A stretch of 64,000 bases of DNA from DASTFP01 sp963816855 (GTDB taxonomy: Bacteria > Verrucomicrobiota > Verrucomicrobiia > Chthoniobacterales > Terrimicrobiaceae). Below the pieces are notes generated by a model. That model was not told where the DNA came from and did not search any database. It saw only the letters and a program-made list of their open reading frames with translations. The stretch spans positions 372,001-436,000 of the forward strand of contig CAWFMA010000003.1 in NCBI GenBank assembly GCA_963816855.1, given 5' to 3'. Shown one piece after another: positions 55,580 through 64,000 of the stretch; position 1 is the first letter of the stretch; each line of letters starts with the position of its first letter. The position numbers and the translations under genes are program-made.

Positions 55580-57409
55580 TCAGTTGTCAGCTTTCTCTTT
55601 CTTCTCGTCGGACTTCTTTTCGCCGCCGCCCTTGTCTTTCTTCTTGTCGCCACCGCCTTTATTACCCTCGTCAGCGGACGCGTTGGAGGGCTGCGATGCT
55701 TTGTCTTTTTGGTTCGCGGAAGCCGGGGAGCGCTCGGAATGCTCGTCCTGATGCGCTACCGCGGGCGGTGGCTGCAACGGCTTCTCCTGCTTAGTCGAAG
55801 GCTGTCGGGAGTTATCGGATTGTTGCGAGGGGCTTTCAGCGTGGTCGACGTGCTTCTGCTGCTTTTCGGTCGTCGCACCCGACTGCATAACTGACGCTGC
55901 TGCCGTCGGCTGATTACTTGTCTCAGCGTTTGATTGATGACTGCTCTCTTCATGCTTACTTACGTTACGAGGAGCGCTTTCCTGAGAGCCACTCTTCAGT
56001 GGCTTGCCCTGCTGCTCCGGCACATTGGGAGCTGTGCTGGGTGCGGGCTCTTTGTGGGTCTTACCCGGCGCTTCGGACGTGAGGTTGGTCACTCCGGAGG
56101 TGTTGGGGGCCAGATCGGGTGACGGGGTTTGCGAGGGGCTTTCTGGGTGGTCGACGTGCTTCTGCTTTTCGGTCGTCGCACCCGGCTGCATTACTGACGG
56201 TTTTGGCTTGCCCTGCTGCCCTGGCACATTGGGAGCTATGCTGGGCGACGGCACTTTCTGATTTTTGTCTCGCGCTCCGGGCACGGCGTGGGTCACCGCG
56301 GAGGTGTTGGGGGCCACATCGGGCGACGGGGGAGATTCGTTTGAAGTTTTGGGAGGTCCTTTCGCATCCTGCAACTCCCGGCGATTTCTCTCGTTGCCCT
56401 GGCTTGTAAAATCGGGACGTGAGGGTTTGGGAATGTGGTCCGCGCGCGGAGCAGCCGCTCTAGTCATGGAGGGCATGGAGGGTCCCGTTTGATGGTTGGC
56501 GTCCAAGGCATTCAAGTCTGAAATACTGGCATTGGCAGGGTTACTGTGCTGGTGTTGTGCCTGACGAAGCTGACTGTTCGCATTCGGTTGCCACTGACGC
56601 GCGGTGTCGTTGTTGATGTTTATGACATGTACGATGTTGTTGTTTCGGCCATAGTCTCCACGATCCCAGTTCCGGTTATGGCTCCATCCTGGACGCCACC
56701 GCCCCACATAAATATTGCGCCGGTCCCAATCGAAATCGTAGTTGAGCCACGAGCCAACTGCGAATCCCGCTCCAAATGTCAGCAGGGGACCATAATCCTG
56801 CGAATAAGGCTGCACGTAGACCACCTCAGGATCGTATTGTGGCACATAAATGACGTCGGGTTGCGCCGGCACGATGCGGATATAGGTTTTTTCCTCAACG
56901 ACTTGCTGCTGCGGAGTGTCTCTAAGGTTGCCCGCCGCCTTTGCCTCCGCGCGAAGCCCCTGCATGGTATTCATGACATCTGCAGGTTGATTAAGGAACG
57001 CTTCGCCGAGAGCGCTCGTCCACTCGAGGTTTTGATCCATCCATTTCAAAACATCTGGATAGCGCGCGAGCGACTTAACACTGTCCTCCCAAGGTTGATT
57101 GGCTACCTGCGCGGGATCCCCATTTGAAGAGATGTAGCGCGCTGCAAGCACCACATCGGAGGGCACGGTCGAAGCGGGCAGGATCAACGCAATAAGCGCA
57201 TCGGGGTAAAGTGCAATAGGGGCGAGAAGTTGGTTCAGTGCTTCAGGCGCGAGTCTCTCCGCGGCGTTCTGGGCCGGCGACTGCTCTGCTGGGGGTACCT
57301 GGGCCTGAAGAACGCCCGTGAAAAACGGGCTGAGCAGTATCATGAGGCAAATTCTCCAGCTCCCCCGGCTGTCGGAAGTTAGACTCTGGAAGAGACTTAT
57401 GATTTTCAT
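55580..57409 (-). CDS. DUF3300 family protein with long low-complexity tail
   Basis: A 609-residue exported protein. The signal peptide (WRICLMILLSPFFTGVLQAQ region) is followed by the DUF3300 domain: LNQLLAPIALYPDALIALIL, VVLAARYISSNGDPAQVANQ, VKSLARYPDVLKWMDQNLEW, then RIVPAQPDVIYVPQYDPEVV. The last 330 or so residues are Pro/Ser/Lys-rich and repetitive, with modules like SPDLAPNTSGVT and TAPNVPEQQGKP and a Lys/Gly/Asp-rich end. The domain's function is unknown; it is common in envelope proteins of Gram-negative bacteria. A TTG four codons upstream also opens the frame; the ATG at 57409 was chosen. Confidence 0.85.
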   Translation of the reverse strand: MKIISLFQSLTSDSRGSWRICLMILLSPFFTGVLQAQVPPAEQSPAQNAAERLAPEALNQLLAPIALYPDALIALILPASTVPSDVVLAARYISSNGDPAQVANQPWEDSVKSLARYPDVLKWMDQNLEWTSALGEAFLNQPADVMNTMQGLRAEAKAAGNLRDTPQQQVVEEKTYIRIVPAQPDVIYVPQYDPEVVYVQPYSQDYGPLLTFGAGFAVGSWLNYDFDWDRRNIYVGRWRPGWSHNRNWDRGDYGRNNNIVHVININNDTARQWQPNANSQLRQAQHQHSNPANASISDLNALDANHQTGPSMPSMTRAAAPRADHIPKPSRPDFTSQGNERNRRELQDAKGPPKTSNESPPSPDVAPNTSAVTHAVPGARDKNQKVPSPSIAPNVPGQQGKPKPSVMQPGATTEKQKHVDHPESPSQTPSPDLAPNTSGVTNLTSEAPGKTHKEPAPSTAPNVPEQQGKPLKSGSQESAPRNVSKHEESSHQSNAETSNQPTAAASVMQSGATTEKQQKHVDHAESPSQQSDNSRQPSTKQEKPLQPPPAVAHQDEHSERSPASANQKDKASQPSNASADEGNKGGGDKKKDKGGGEKKSDEKKEKADN

Positions 57410-57661
57410 ATTGTGAGCCAATGTTGAACGTATGGGCCCCGCAAATATTCACTTAAATATCGCATCTTTTTGATTCGATGCCTTTGTGAAGATTGGAAAA
57501 GGGCGGCGGCAAAGGGATTCGAGTCAAAAACATCGTTCGCGCGGCCAGCTCAGGAATTCCCCTTCTCGGAGAGCGTCAAGAAGTCGGGGGTCAAGCCGCG
57601 TGGCTGCGGGTATAATAGCAAGTGGTGCGCCCCCGATGCCCCTGAATCCCTCTACACCGTG

Positions 57662-57856
57662 TCATATGTGGCTGGTACCCACCCCCGACCTTTTGACGCT
57701 CTCGACCTCGCAGCACTCGTGCACTGGCGTGATCAGATCTTGCTCGCCGATGATGCAGAGGGTGAGTGCCTTCACGCCTGCAAGGCGGTCCATTACATCG
57801 AACCGCAGGACCGCCTGGGCCCGTCGATTATGGGTGGCGGCAAGGATTCTGGTCAA
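57662..57856 (-). pseudogene. Alpha/beta-hydrolase fragment
   Basis: A 64-residue frame with FDVMDRLAGVKALTLCIIGE, followed by QDLITPVHECCEVES. This is the strand and Asp-loop region around the catalytic acid of alpha/beta hydrolases (PTLVIxGExDxITP). No other part of such an enzyme is found. It probably remains from a deleted gene. Confidence 0.45.
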
Positions 57857-57877
57857 AAATGCCGTGGACGCCTATAT

Positions 57878-58110
57878 TCATGCCAGTGCAATCTGTAAAT
57901 GCTGCTCCAAGGGCTCGGGAGTTCGATTGGGGTTGAGGACATAGTTACCAAAGCGATTAATGTGCTCGGTTTGGTACGGACTGAGTGTGGCCAAAGCCTC
58001 CCTGTTCGCAGTGTCTTGCGGCTGTACGTTGCCAAGCAACGCAGGACTGTCGAGGGCGTGACATGACCCTTCAATGGACTTACTCGAACCCAACCAACCG
58101 AATCGCAGCG
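57878..58110 (-). pseudogene. Tn3-family transposase, C-terminal tail
   Basis: The last 60 or so residues read NREALATLSPYQTEHINRFG, then NYVLNPNRTPEPLEQHLQIA. This matches the conserved end of Tn3-type transposases (LSPYxxEHINRFGxYxLxxxxxPEPL). The rest of the 950-residue protein is missing, and no terminal repeat of the transposon was identified. It is a remnant showing that a Tn3-type transposon was once here. Confidence 0.6.
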
Positions 58111-58632
58111 TAGCTGTTTCATCTGATACAGTGCACTAGTTTAGTTTTAGTGTCAAAAGCATCTGTAAAAACGCACACACAAGGGAAGCAATTTCGACTT
58201 CTTGGTGATCGCCGCGAAAGTGACCGAAGAATTTGCACTGAAACGAAATATTTGCTCTACCCCTTTTAAGAAATAGAGCGACGCCTGAATAGAACGCTAC
58301 TCTTGAACAGGATTGCACTTCTCCCCGGACTGCTTCTGTGTTTGGTGCAACAACCATGCTGGCCAACACAGCCCGAGCCACAGCAGCGGAAATGGACCGG
58401 GATGTCAAAACGGGGCCTCAGAAAACTATACGCCAGCAGTCCATCAGACCGGGGCGGTCGGACAGAGCGCGAAGGTCGTTTCTGAGTATCGTCAAGGGAA
58501 ACTCACGGGCGGTAAGCGAGTTCTCCTCAGTGAGGGCAGAGAGTTTGGCTACGACCACCCTATAGCCTCCGGCTCTGAAGCAAGAATTGAACCGAAAAGA
58601 GTATCGGCTGGCGCAACTCATCGCAGGATCGA
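58111..58632. other. Spacer, nothing recognised
   Basis: About 520 bp of unrecognised sequence. Positions 58119-58138 resemble 2856-2875. Confidence 0.35.
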
Positions 58633-58800
58633 CTACTCGGTGCTTGTTCTGAGCGTTGCGAATATTGTCGCATGCGGACACTCCGAGCGCGGAGCGACGA
58701 AAGCCGCAATGGCGAACAATCCACGGCCCGAGACCCCAATGGCCGCGGGCGGCACGATGAGCAACATCGTGTGGCCCAAAAGCTCGTCATTTTCGCGCAT
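58633..58800 (-). CDS. Small hypothetical membrane protein
   Basis: A 55-codon frame starting MRENDELLGHTMLLIVPPAA, with a hydrophobic run (TMLLIVPPAAIGVSGRGLFA) suitable for one TM helix. It starts six bases downstream of the PPK2 stop on the same strand, so it could be co-transcribed. No family is known. It may be a chance frame. Confidence 0.3.
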   Translation of the reverse strand: MRENDELLGHTMLLIVPPAAIGVSGRGLFAIAAFVAPRSECPHATIFATLRTSTE

Positions 58801-58806
58801 CACTGC

Positions 58807-59620
58807 TCAATACTTTTCCGGCACCAGTCGACGGTTGGCGATTGAAGCGATGTCGTCATAGGCCTCTTTTTTGGATCGCTTGGGCAGCTCCACCTTTTCC
58901 CGTGGCACTTCCTCGTAGGGAATCAGGCTGAGGAAATGCGCAATGAGGTTCAGACGCGCGCGGCGCTTATCGTCGGAGCGCACAATATGCCACGGTGCGT
59001 GTTCTGTATCCGTGGATTCCAGCATCTGATCCCGGGCCCGGGAATACGCATACCATTTACTGCGTGAGGGCAGGTCCATCGCGCTAAGCTTCCACTGCCG
59101 CAGCGGGTCCTGGATGCGCGCTTCAAAGCGACGCTTCTGCTCCTCGTCGCCAACCTCCAGCCAGAATTTGATGATCTGGACGCCGCTATCAACGATGTAT
59201 TTCTCGATACTCGGGCAGACCCGAAGAAAGCGCTCATGCTCCTCTTTCGAGCAAAAGCCCATTACGTATTCGACGCCAGCGCGGTTATACCAACTGCGAT
59301 CGAAGATCACGATCTCACCCGCCGCCGGGAAGTGCTGCATGTAGCGCTGCAAATAGTTCTGCGTCTTCTCGCGGTCCGATGGTGCCGGCAGAGCGACGAC
59401 GCGGAAGACGCGCGGACTCACGCGCTCGGTAAGGGCTTTGATCGCACCGCCCTTTCCTGCAGCATCGCGGCCCTCAAAGATGACAATGATGCGCAGCCCT
59501 TTGTGCCTCACCCATTCCTGCAGCTTGCAAAGCTTCGATCTGCAGTTTGAGCAATTCCTCTTCGTATTCCTTGCGTTTGAGTTTTGCCTTCTCATTGATC
59601 GTTTGGGCGACGTTGTCCAT
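58807..59620 (-). pseudogene. ppk2: Polyphosphate kinase 2 (single-domain, class I-like), N-terminal frameshift
   Basis: From 59620 the product begins MDNVAQTINEKAKLKRKEYE with EELLKLQIE, then changes frame and continues LCKLQEWVRHKGLRIIVIFE. Walker A GRDAAGKGG, the motif FDRSWYNRAGVEYVMGF and the lid region (EQKRRFEARIQDPLRQWKLS) follow to the stop. The core from residue 40 on is complete and matches class I PPK2, which make ATP or GTP from polyphosphate. The frame change near 59535 falls in the N-terminal helix and may be a one-base error. It differs clearly from the two-domain PPK2 at 49063. Confidence 0.82.
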
Positions 59621-60115
59621 GAGGTCATTATACGCTAAGCATGTGATCGATTTTAGTTAAATCGTAGACTATTTGCGGCCTTTTTCGGCGATAAAGGGCT
59701 GATATAAGAACTCGATATGGGGTCCATTGACGAAACGTGGCTTTCGGTGGGATAACGCGTTCTCGACGGGTCGGACCATCAGGACCTGAAACAATCGAAC
59801 AAATGCCGAATTCAACCTGTGGTGCCTTCTTGCAAGCGATGCTTACTCCAACGCGAGCGGACAGAAAGAAAAGGATGTTCTCGTCAAGCTTCGCAGTCTG
59901 CGGATCGACCCAAAATCCTCCTCCGGAGGAATGGATCTCCCTTTCTAAGGAGAAAAAAACTACTCGCGACAAAAGTCAGCACTACAGGGGATTGCCACAA
60001 GGATACATGGATCAATACGCTCGTTCCATAAGAAAGACCAAGGTTTCCGAAATTCCCCCGGAGACGACACGAGTTGCTCTACGCAATTAATAAGAAATCT
60101 TCCTCGGAGAAAGTG
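59621..60115. other. Divergent intergenic region
   Basis: About 500 bp between divergent ppk2 and the membrane protein gene, with no gene recognised. It should contain promoters for both. Confidence 0.4.
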
Positions 60116-60799
60116 ATGAAGCAGAAAGTAAACTTGATTCGTGCGCGCTTGAAGACGCCGCGGGCCGCCGCCTTGGCCGGTATCCTCTTTTCAGTTTTCC
60201 TGATTGCGTGCCTTTTGCTGTTACGGCTTTCGGTCCGAGCCGATCCGCTGGAGACAGGGGCTTGGCTGAAGACTAGTTCGAAAACGGTCGCTCTGGCGCT
60301 GAACCTGGTGCCGTTCGCCGGCATTGCCTTTTTATGGTTCATCGGTGTGCTGCGCGACCGTCTCGGAGAGCTTGAAGACCGCTTCTTTGCCACCGTTTTT
60401 CTCGGCAGCGGACTTCTATTCCTCGCCATGCTATTCGCCTCGGCCGCAGTCGGGGGTGGAATCATCACAGCCTACGTTGCAAGACCCGCTGGGTTGCTCG
60501 AGTCGGCGACGTTCGCCTTCGCCCGCGCCGTCACCTACGAGATCATGAACCTCTATGCGGTCAAGATGGCGGCGGTGTTCATGATCTCTACGTCCACTCT
60601 CGCGATCCGTACCGGTTTCTTCCCACGCTGGATCGCGCTGCTCGGCTATGCCTTCGCGCTATTTCTCCTGCTGAGCGGGCGCTACATTGAGTGGATTCTA
60701 ATGTTATTCCCTCTCTGGGTGCTGTTGATCAGTCTTTACATCCTGATCGATAATCTCCGTCGGCCGTCTCAAGCCGGAGCGAGCCCCGGGGCCAACTAA
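60116..60799 (+). CDS. Membrane protein of unknown function
   Basis: A 227-residue protein with five or six TM helices: ALAGILFSVFLIACLLLLRL, then VALALNLVPFAGIAFLWFIG, FFATVFLGSGLLFLAMLFAS, IMNLYAVKMAAVFMISTSTL, WIALLGYAFALFLLLSGRYI and MLFPLWVLLISLYILID. GGAGAAAGTG precedes the start by a few bases. No family with known function is recognised. It is read away from the adjacent ppk2. Confidence 0.8.
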   Translation: MKQKVNLIRARLKTPRAAALAGILFSVFLIACLLLLRLSVRADPLETGAWLKTSSKTVALALNLVPFAGIAFLWFIGVLRDRLGELEDRFFATVFLGSGLLFLAMLFASAAVGGGIITAYVARPAGLLESATFAFARAVTYEIMNLYAVKMAAVFMISTSTLAIRTGFFPRWIALLGYAFALFLLLSGRYIEWILMLFPLWVLLISLYILIDNLRRPSQAGASPGAN

Positions 60800-61005
60800 T
60801 GGCGGTGACCTTTTCGGTCCCGCAAGGATCCAAGACGATTAGGAATACCACGGCGCGGATATAGCAGGTTGAGCCAGCTATAAGGCTCCAGCGAGAATAT
60901 TTATTGGCGCTTCTCCAAAACGAGGAGTTGACGAATGCGAGCTTGGCTGTGTTCCCTACCGCGACGCCGGTGTGGTGGTGTTCGGTTTCGGGTGCGTGGT
61001 TGAAG

Positions 61006-62241
61006 CTATAAGAACCGTTCCGGTTGCCCGGTCACGGCGAGGACAGAGCGCCACCAGCCGCTGGCGGGATCGAGGCGTTTGGTGTGCGTGGCGAGAAGTT
61101 CGATAGGGACGTGGATGAAACGCTCGTGGAGGAAGCCGATGACGAGGCCGGTCTTGCCGGCCATCGCAGCGTGGACGGCATGGCGCGCGAAGAGGTCGCA
61201 GAGCAGCACGTCTTCGCAGTTCGCGGGGCGGCTGCGGACTTGGTAACTCGGGTCGAAGTAGCGCAGGACGACGGGGATACCCTCGACTTTAAAATACGCC
61301 TCGATTCGCTCGCGCAAAAACGGGCCGATGTCCTTGAGTTTCACATTGCCGGAAGCGTCGCGCTCGTTGGCGTCGGCGGCGAGCAAGTTCTGGCCGGCGC
61401 CCTCTGAGACGGCGATGACGGCGTGCGATTTGGCGAGCATCCGCTGCTTCAGCGCGGCGAGAAATCCTTCGAGCTCGAAGGCTACCTCCGGGATAAGCGC
61501 GAAGTTCACGTCCTGGCTTGCGACGGTGGCGCCGGCCGTGACGAAGCCAGCGTGGCGACCCATGAGTTTCACAAGACCGATGCCGCCGGGCACGCTGCAT
61601 GCCTCGGTGTGCGCGCAATCGAGCACCCGCGCGGCTTCTTCGATGGCGCTGAAGAATCCGAAGGTGCGCGAGACGAAGCCAACGTCGTTGTCGATGGTCT
61701 TCGGCACACCGACGACAGAGAGCGCGTGGCCGCGGCGGCGCGCTTCCTGGTAGAGATCGTTCGCGCCCCGCTGGGTGCCGTCGCCCCCGACGGTGAAGAG
61801 GATGTTCACGCCGCGCGCGATGAGGTTGTCCACCGCCGCGCTGATGCCCACGGGGCCGCGCGAGGAGCCGAGAATCGTGCCGCCTCTTTGATGAATGCCA
61901 TCCACAAACTGCGGCGTGATCTTCACCGGTTCCGCACCGTGATCTAACCCGCTGTAGCCGCCGCGAAAGCCCAGCACCTCGGCGACGCCGTAGCCGTAGT
62001 GCAGCTCGAGAAAGAGCGAGCGGATGACGTTGTTGAGGCCGGGGCACAGTCCTCCACACGTCACAATGCCCGCGCGCGTTTGTTTCGGGTCGAAGAAAAG
62101 CTTCGCCCGCGGGCCGGCCAACTCGAACTGGAGTCCCGGCTCGGCACCGATTTCGATCCGCTCGGGGATGCGGAGGTCGTCGCTGATCGTGTGGCTGCGC
62201 CCGGAGGCGAACCGTGGCTCGCCGAGAGTCGGAGTGTTCAT
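61006..62241 (-). CDS. pfkA: 6-phosphofructokinase, ATP-type with K at the PPi position
   Basis: A 411-residue phosphofructokinase phosphorylating fructose 6-phosphate in glycolysis. GIVTCGGLCPGLNNVIRS opens the nucleotide site, GGDGTQRGA (152-160) keeps Gly at the position that separates ATP users from PPi users (Asp there), and PKTIDND (180-186) has Lys where E. coli PfkA has Gly. That Gly/Lys pairing is the pattern of the long ATP-dependent clade found in plants, trypanosomes and some bacteria. LVKLMGRHAGFVTAGATVAS carries the substrate-binding MGR. Its start overlaps the stop of the transporter remnant. Confidence 0.92.
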   Translation of the reverse strand: MNTPTLGEPRFASGRSHTISDDLRIPERIEIGAEPGLQFELAGPRAKLFFDPKQTRAGIVTCGGLCPGLNNVIRSLFLELHYGYGVAEVLGFRGGYSGLDHGAEPVKITPQFVDGIHQRGGTILGSSRGPVGISAAVDNLIARGVNILFTVGGDGTQRGANDLYQEARRRGHALSVVGVPKTIDNDVGFVSRTFGFFSAIEEAARVLDCAHTEACSVPGGIGLVKLMGRHAGFVTAGATVASQDVNFALIPEVAFELEGFLAALKQRMLAKSHAVIAVSEGAGQNLLAADANERDASGNVKLKDIGPFLRERIEAYFKVEGIPVVLRYFDPSYQVRSRPANCEDVLLCDLFARHAVHAAMAGKTGLVIGFLHERFIHVPIELLATHTKRLDPASGWWRSVLAVTGQPERFL

Positions 62242-62510
62242 CGGAAAGGAGTGATCGCGAGCACCTGCGCAGAAAGGATGCGCAAGAGCGTGGTGGACCG
62301 ATAGACGGTCGCGTAGGCGACGGTCGGGGTGTCGCAGGTGGCGATGTTCGAGGCGAAGGGATGCCTGCGAAGAGCCCGCCCGCCGTGTCGAAGCCGATGC
62401 CCTTCACTTTCAAGCCTCCGAGCGCCATCCCCACCAACACACACGAAGGCGATTACCCTTACGGGGTGCGCGATGGGCTGCGTCTTGTGGAGCTCGAAGA
62501 GCCAGCCCAT
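62238..62510 (-). pseudogene. AspT/YidE-type transporter remnant with internal deletion
   Basis: The N-terminal part reads WLFELHKTQPIAHP, then VGMALGGLKVKGIGFDTAGG with LFAG, the first TM hairpin of AspT/YidE antiporters. It is followed almost at once by SNIATCDTPTVAYATVYRST with LLRILSAQVLAITPF, which is the extreme C-terminal TM segment of the same family. About 450 residues between are missing. The pieces lie partly in different frames. It sits between pckA and pfkA, ending in an overlap with the pfkA start. Confidence 0.5.
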
Positions 62511-62513
62511 GCG

Positions 62514-64000
62514 TCAGGCCACGGGCGCTGCGGCTTTCACCTCGGCGCTCGCGCCTGCAGCGTAGGTCTCGAAGTTTTTGTTGAAGAGGCCGGCGAGCTT
62601 TTTCGCGGTGGCAACATAGGCGGATTTGTCGGCCCAGCTTTGGCCCGGGCGCAGAATCTCCGCCGGCACATCGGGAACCTCGGTAACGATGTCGAAACCG
62701 AAGACCGGGTCGCGTTCCGTATTGGTGTTCGCGAGCGCACCGCTGTGGATCGCGTCGATGATTGAGCGCGTGTTTTTGAGGCTGATGCGCTTGCCGGTGC
62801 CGTAAGCGCCACCGGCCCAGCCCGTGTTCACGAGCCAGACGCGCGCGTTGTGCTTGCGCATCTTTTCCGCTAGCAACTCGGCATACTTGCTTGGGTGCCA
62901 CACGAGAAAGGGCCCGCCGAAGCACGGCGAAAACGTCGCCTGCGGCTCAGTGACGCCCATCTCGGTGCCGGCGACCTTCGCAGTGTAGCCGCTGATGAAA
63001 TGATACATCGCGTGCGACGGCGAAAGCGCGCTGACGGGCGGTAAGACGCCGAAGGCGTCGCAGGTGAGGAAGATTACGTCGGTCGGGTGGCCCGCGCTGC
63101 AGGGGATCTTCGCGTTTTGGATGAACTCGATGGGATATGCGCCACGCGTGTTTTGCGTAATGCTCGTGTCCTTGTAATCAACGTCGTGATCTTCATCGAG
63201 CACCACATTCTCGAGCACCGCGCCGAAACGTAACGCTTGGAAGATGTCCGGCTCGCTCTCGGGAGTGAGGTTGATCGCCTTCGCGTAGCAGCCGCCCTCG
63301 ATGTTGAAGATTCCGTCGTCGCTCCAGCAGTGCTCGTCGTCGCCGATGAGGTGCCGCTTCGGATCGGCGGAGAGCGTCGTTTTCCCCGTGCCGCTAAGGC
63401 CGAAGAGCAGCGAGGATGCGCCGGTCTCTTTGTCCGCCGTGGCCGAGCAGTGCATCGAGAGCACGCCGCGCTTCGGGGCGAAGTAGTTCGCGACGGTGAA
63501 GACGCCCTTCTTCATCTCGCCCGCGTATTCAGTGCCAAGGATGACGAGTTCCCTATCCTCGAGGCTGAGGTCGATGCTCGTCGGCGAGCCCATGCCGGTC
63601 GTGAGGCGATTCGCTGGAAATGAGCCCGCGTTGTAGATGACGAAATCTGGTGCCCTGAAGCTCGCGAGTTCCTCGCGCGTCGGGCGGATGAGCATCGTGT
63701 GCATGAACAGCGCGTGATATGGCCGCGAGCAGATGACCCGAACCTTGATGCGATACTTCGGGTCCCAGCCCGCGAAACCGTCGAAACAGTAGAGCCGCTC
63801 GCGTGTGTTGAGATAGTCGAGGGCGCGTTGGCGGTTGATCTGGAACGTGTGCTCGTCGCATGGGATGTTCACCGCACCCCACCAGATCTCCTTCTCCGAT
63901 GCAGGATTCTTGACAACACGTTTGTCCTTAGGCGAGCGTCCGGTCTTCACACCCGAGTAGGCAACAAGCGCGCCGTTCTCGGCGATGCTTGCGTCTTTTT
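62514..64000 (-). CDS. pckA: Phosphoenolpyruvate carboxykinase (ATP), 5' end outside window
   Basis: The frame runs to the right edge of the window; about 495 residues are visible. AYSGVKTGRSPKDKRVVKNP is the oxaloacetate/PEP site, GLSGTGKTTLSADP is the P-loop kinase-1a motif, GDDEHCWSDDGIFNIEGGCY holds kinase-2 and the metal ligands, and GTEYAGEMKKG carries the active-site Lys and metal residues. This is the ATP-dependent PEPCK converting oxaloacetate and ATP to PEP, CO2 and ADP, the first gluconeogenic step. Length fits the family except for the missing N-terminus. It faces the same way as pfkA, 270 bp away. Confidence 0.95.
   Translation of the reverse strand, partial: KDASIAENGALVAYSGVKTGRSPKDKRVVKNPASEKEIWWGAVNIPCDEHTFQINRQRALDYLNTRERLYCFDGFAGWDPKYRIKVRVICSRPYHALFMHTMLIRPTREELASFRAPDFVIYNAGSFPANRLTTGMGSPTSIDLSLEDRELVILGTEYAGEMKKGVFTVANYFAPKRGVLSMHCSATADKETGASSLLFGLSGTGKTTLSADPKRHLIGDDEHCWSDDGIFNIEGGCYAKAINLTPESEPDIFQALRFGAVLENVVLDEDHDVDYKDTSITQNTRGAYPIEFIQNAKIPCSAGHPTDVIFLTCDAFGVLPPVSALSPSHAMYHFISGYTAKVAGTEMGVTEPQATFSPCFGGPFLVWHPSKYAELLAEKMRKHNARVWLVNTGWAGGAYGTGKRISLKNTRSIIDAIHSGALANTNTERDPVFGFDIVTEVPDVPAEILRPGQSWADKSAYVATAKKLAGLFNKNFETYAAGASAEVKAAAPVA

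Noticed and set aside
61423..62440. Long open frames opposite and across pfkA (e.g. 62440 back to 61289)
   Set aside because: They are Arg/Ala-rich shadow frames produced by the high GC at third codon positions of pfkA.
63237..63623. Plus-strand frame inside pckA
   Set aside because: It lies fully antisense to the conserved PEPCK catalytic region and has no family-like sequence.

Overview
The window most resembles a soil or freshwater Verrucomicrobiota-type chromosome (Chthoniobacterales-like). This is an inference from the GC-rich composition and gene mix: a eukaryote-like UDP-glucose dehydrogenase, a HemQ-type chlorite dismutase family protein, a CcsA fused to an extracytoplasmic domain, and a PPi-like but ATP-type phosphofructokinase. 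No ribosomal marker is present to prove it.

Positions 1-25.9 kb hold one surface-polysaccharide locus, all on the minus strand. Read in the direction of transcription it begins with a split outer-membrane barrel gene (24513-25879). A Wza-like export protein, a Wzc-like tyrosine autokinase, UDP-xylose synthase, UDP-glucose dehydrogenase and an MsbA-type ABC exporter follow. A long run of glycosyltransferases comes next, with a split O-antigen-ligase/polymerase gene (2896-4232) among them. The sugar-nucleotide and export genes are intact. The glycosyltransferase part is heavily rearranged: a GT4/GT-x/GT2 block occurs twice between 6.4 and 14.4 kb, an IS5 element with clean CTAG target duplications sits inside it, and most other genes carry one to five frameshifts.

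Positions 26.5-32.8 kb are a well-preserved housekeeping stretch. It holds ccsA, larE, hemQ, a single-cluster ferredoxin, a DciA-like protein, folB, an ECF sigma factor with an overlapping RskA-like anti-sigma factor, and tRNA-Gly(GCC).

Positions 32.8-41.5 kb are an integrated element. A frameshifted tyrosine recombinase lies just downstream of tRNA-Gly. A minus-strand, translationally coupled type IV secretion operon follows (lipoprotein, VirB5/TrbJ, VirB6/TrbL, VirB8, VirB9, VirB10, coiled-coil lipoprotein, small protein, SSB-like protein, unknown protein). No VirB4, VirB11, VirD4 or relaxase is visible. A 3' fragment of a tRNA-Thr gene at 41.5 kb looks like an integration scar.

Positions 41.5-60.8 kb are a low-density accessory region of fragments and cargo: LytTR regulator, VOC protein, lysozyme-like protein, two shreds of ATP-dependent DNA ligase, a cyclic-nucleotide-binding protein partly duplicated around a SulP transporter, two different polyphosphate kinase 2 genes, an MDR oxidoreductase, an IS256 element that abuts an IS3 remnant and is itself split by a 61-bp double-hairpin insert, a DUF3300 protein, a Tn3 transposase tail and a small membrane protein. 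Positions 61-64 kb hold phosphofructokinase and PEP carboxykinase, separated by a collapsed AspT/YidE-type transporter remnant.

A recurring theme is single-base frameshifts in genes that are otherwise well conserved. Several are repaired by adding or removing one base in a short homopolymer, so at least part of the apparent decay may be sequencing or assembly error rather than biology.
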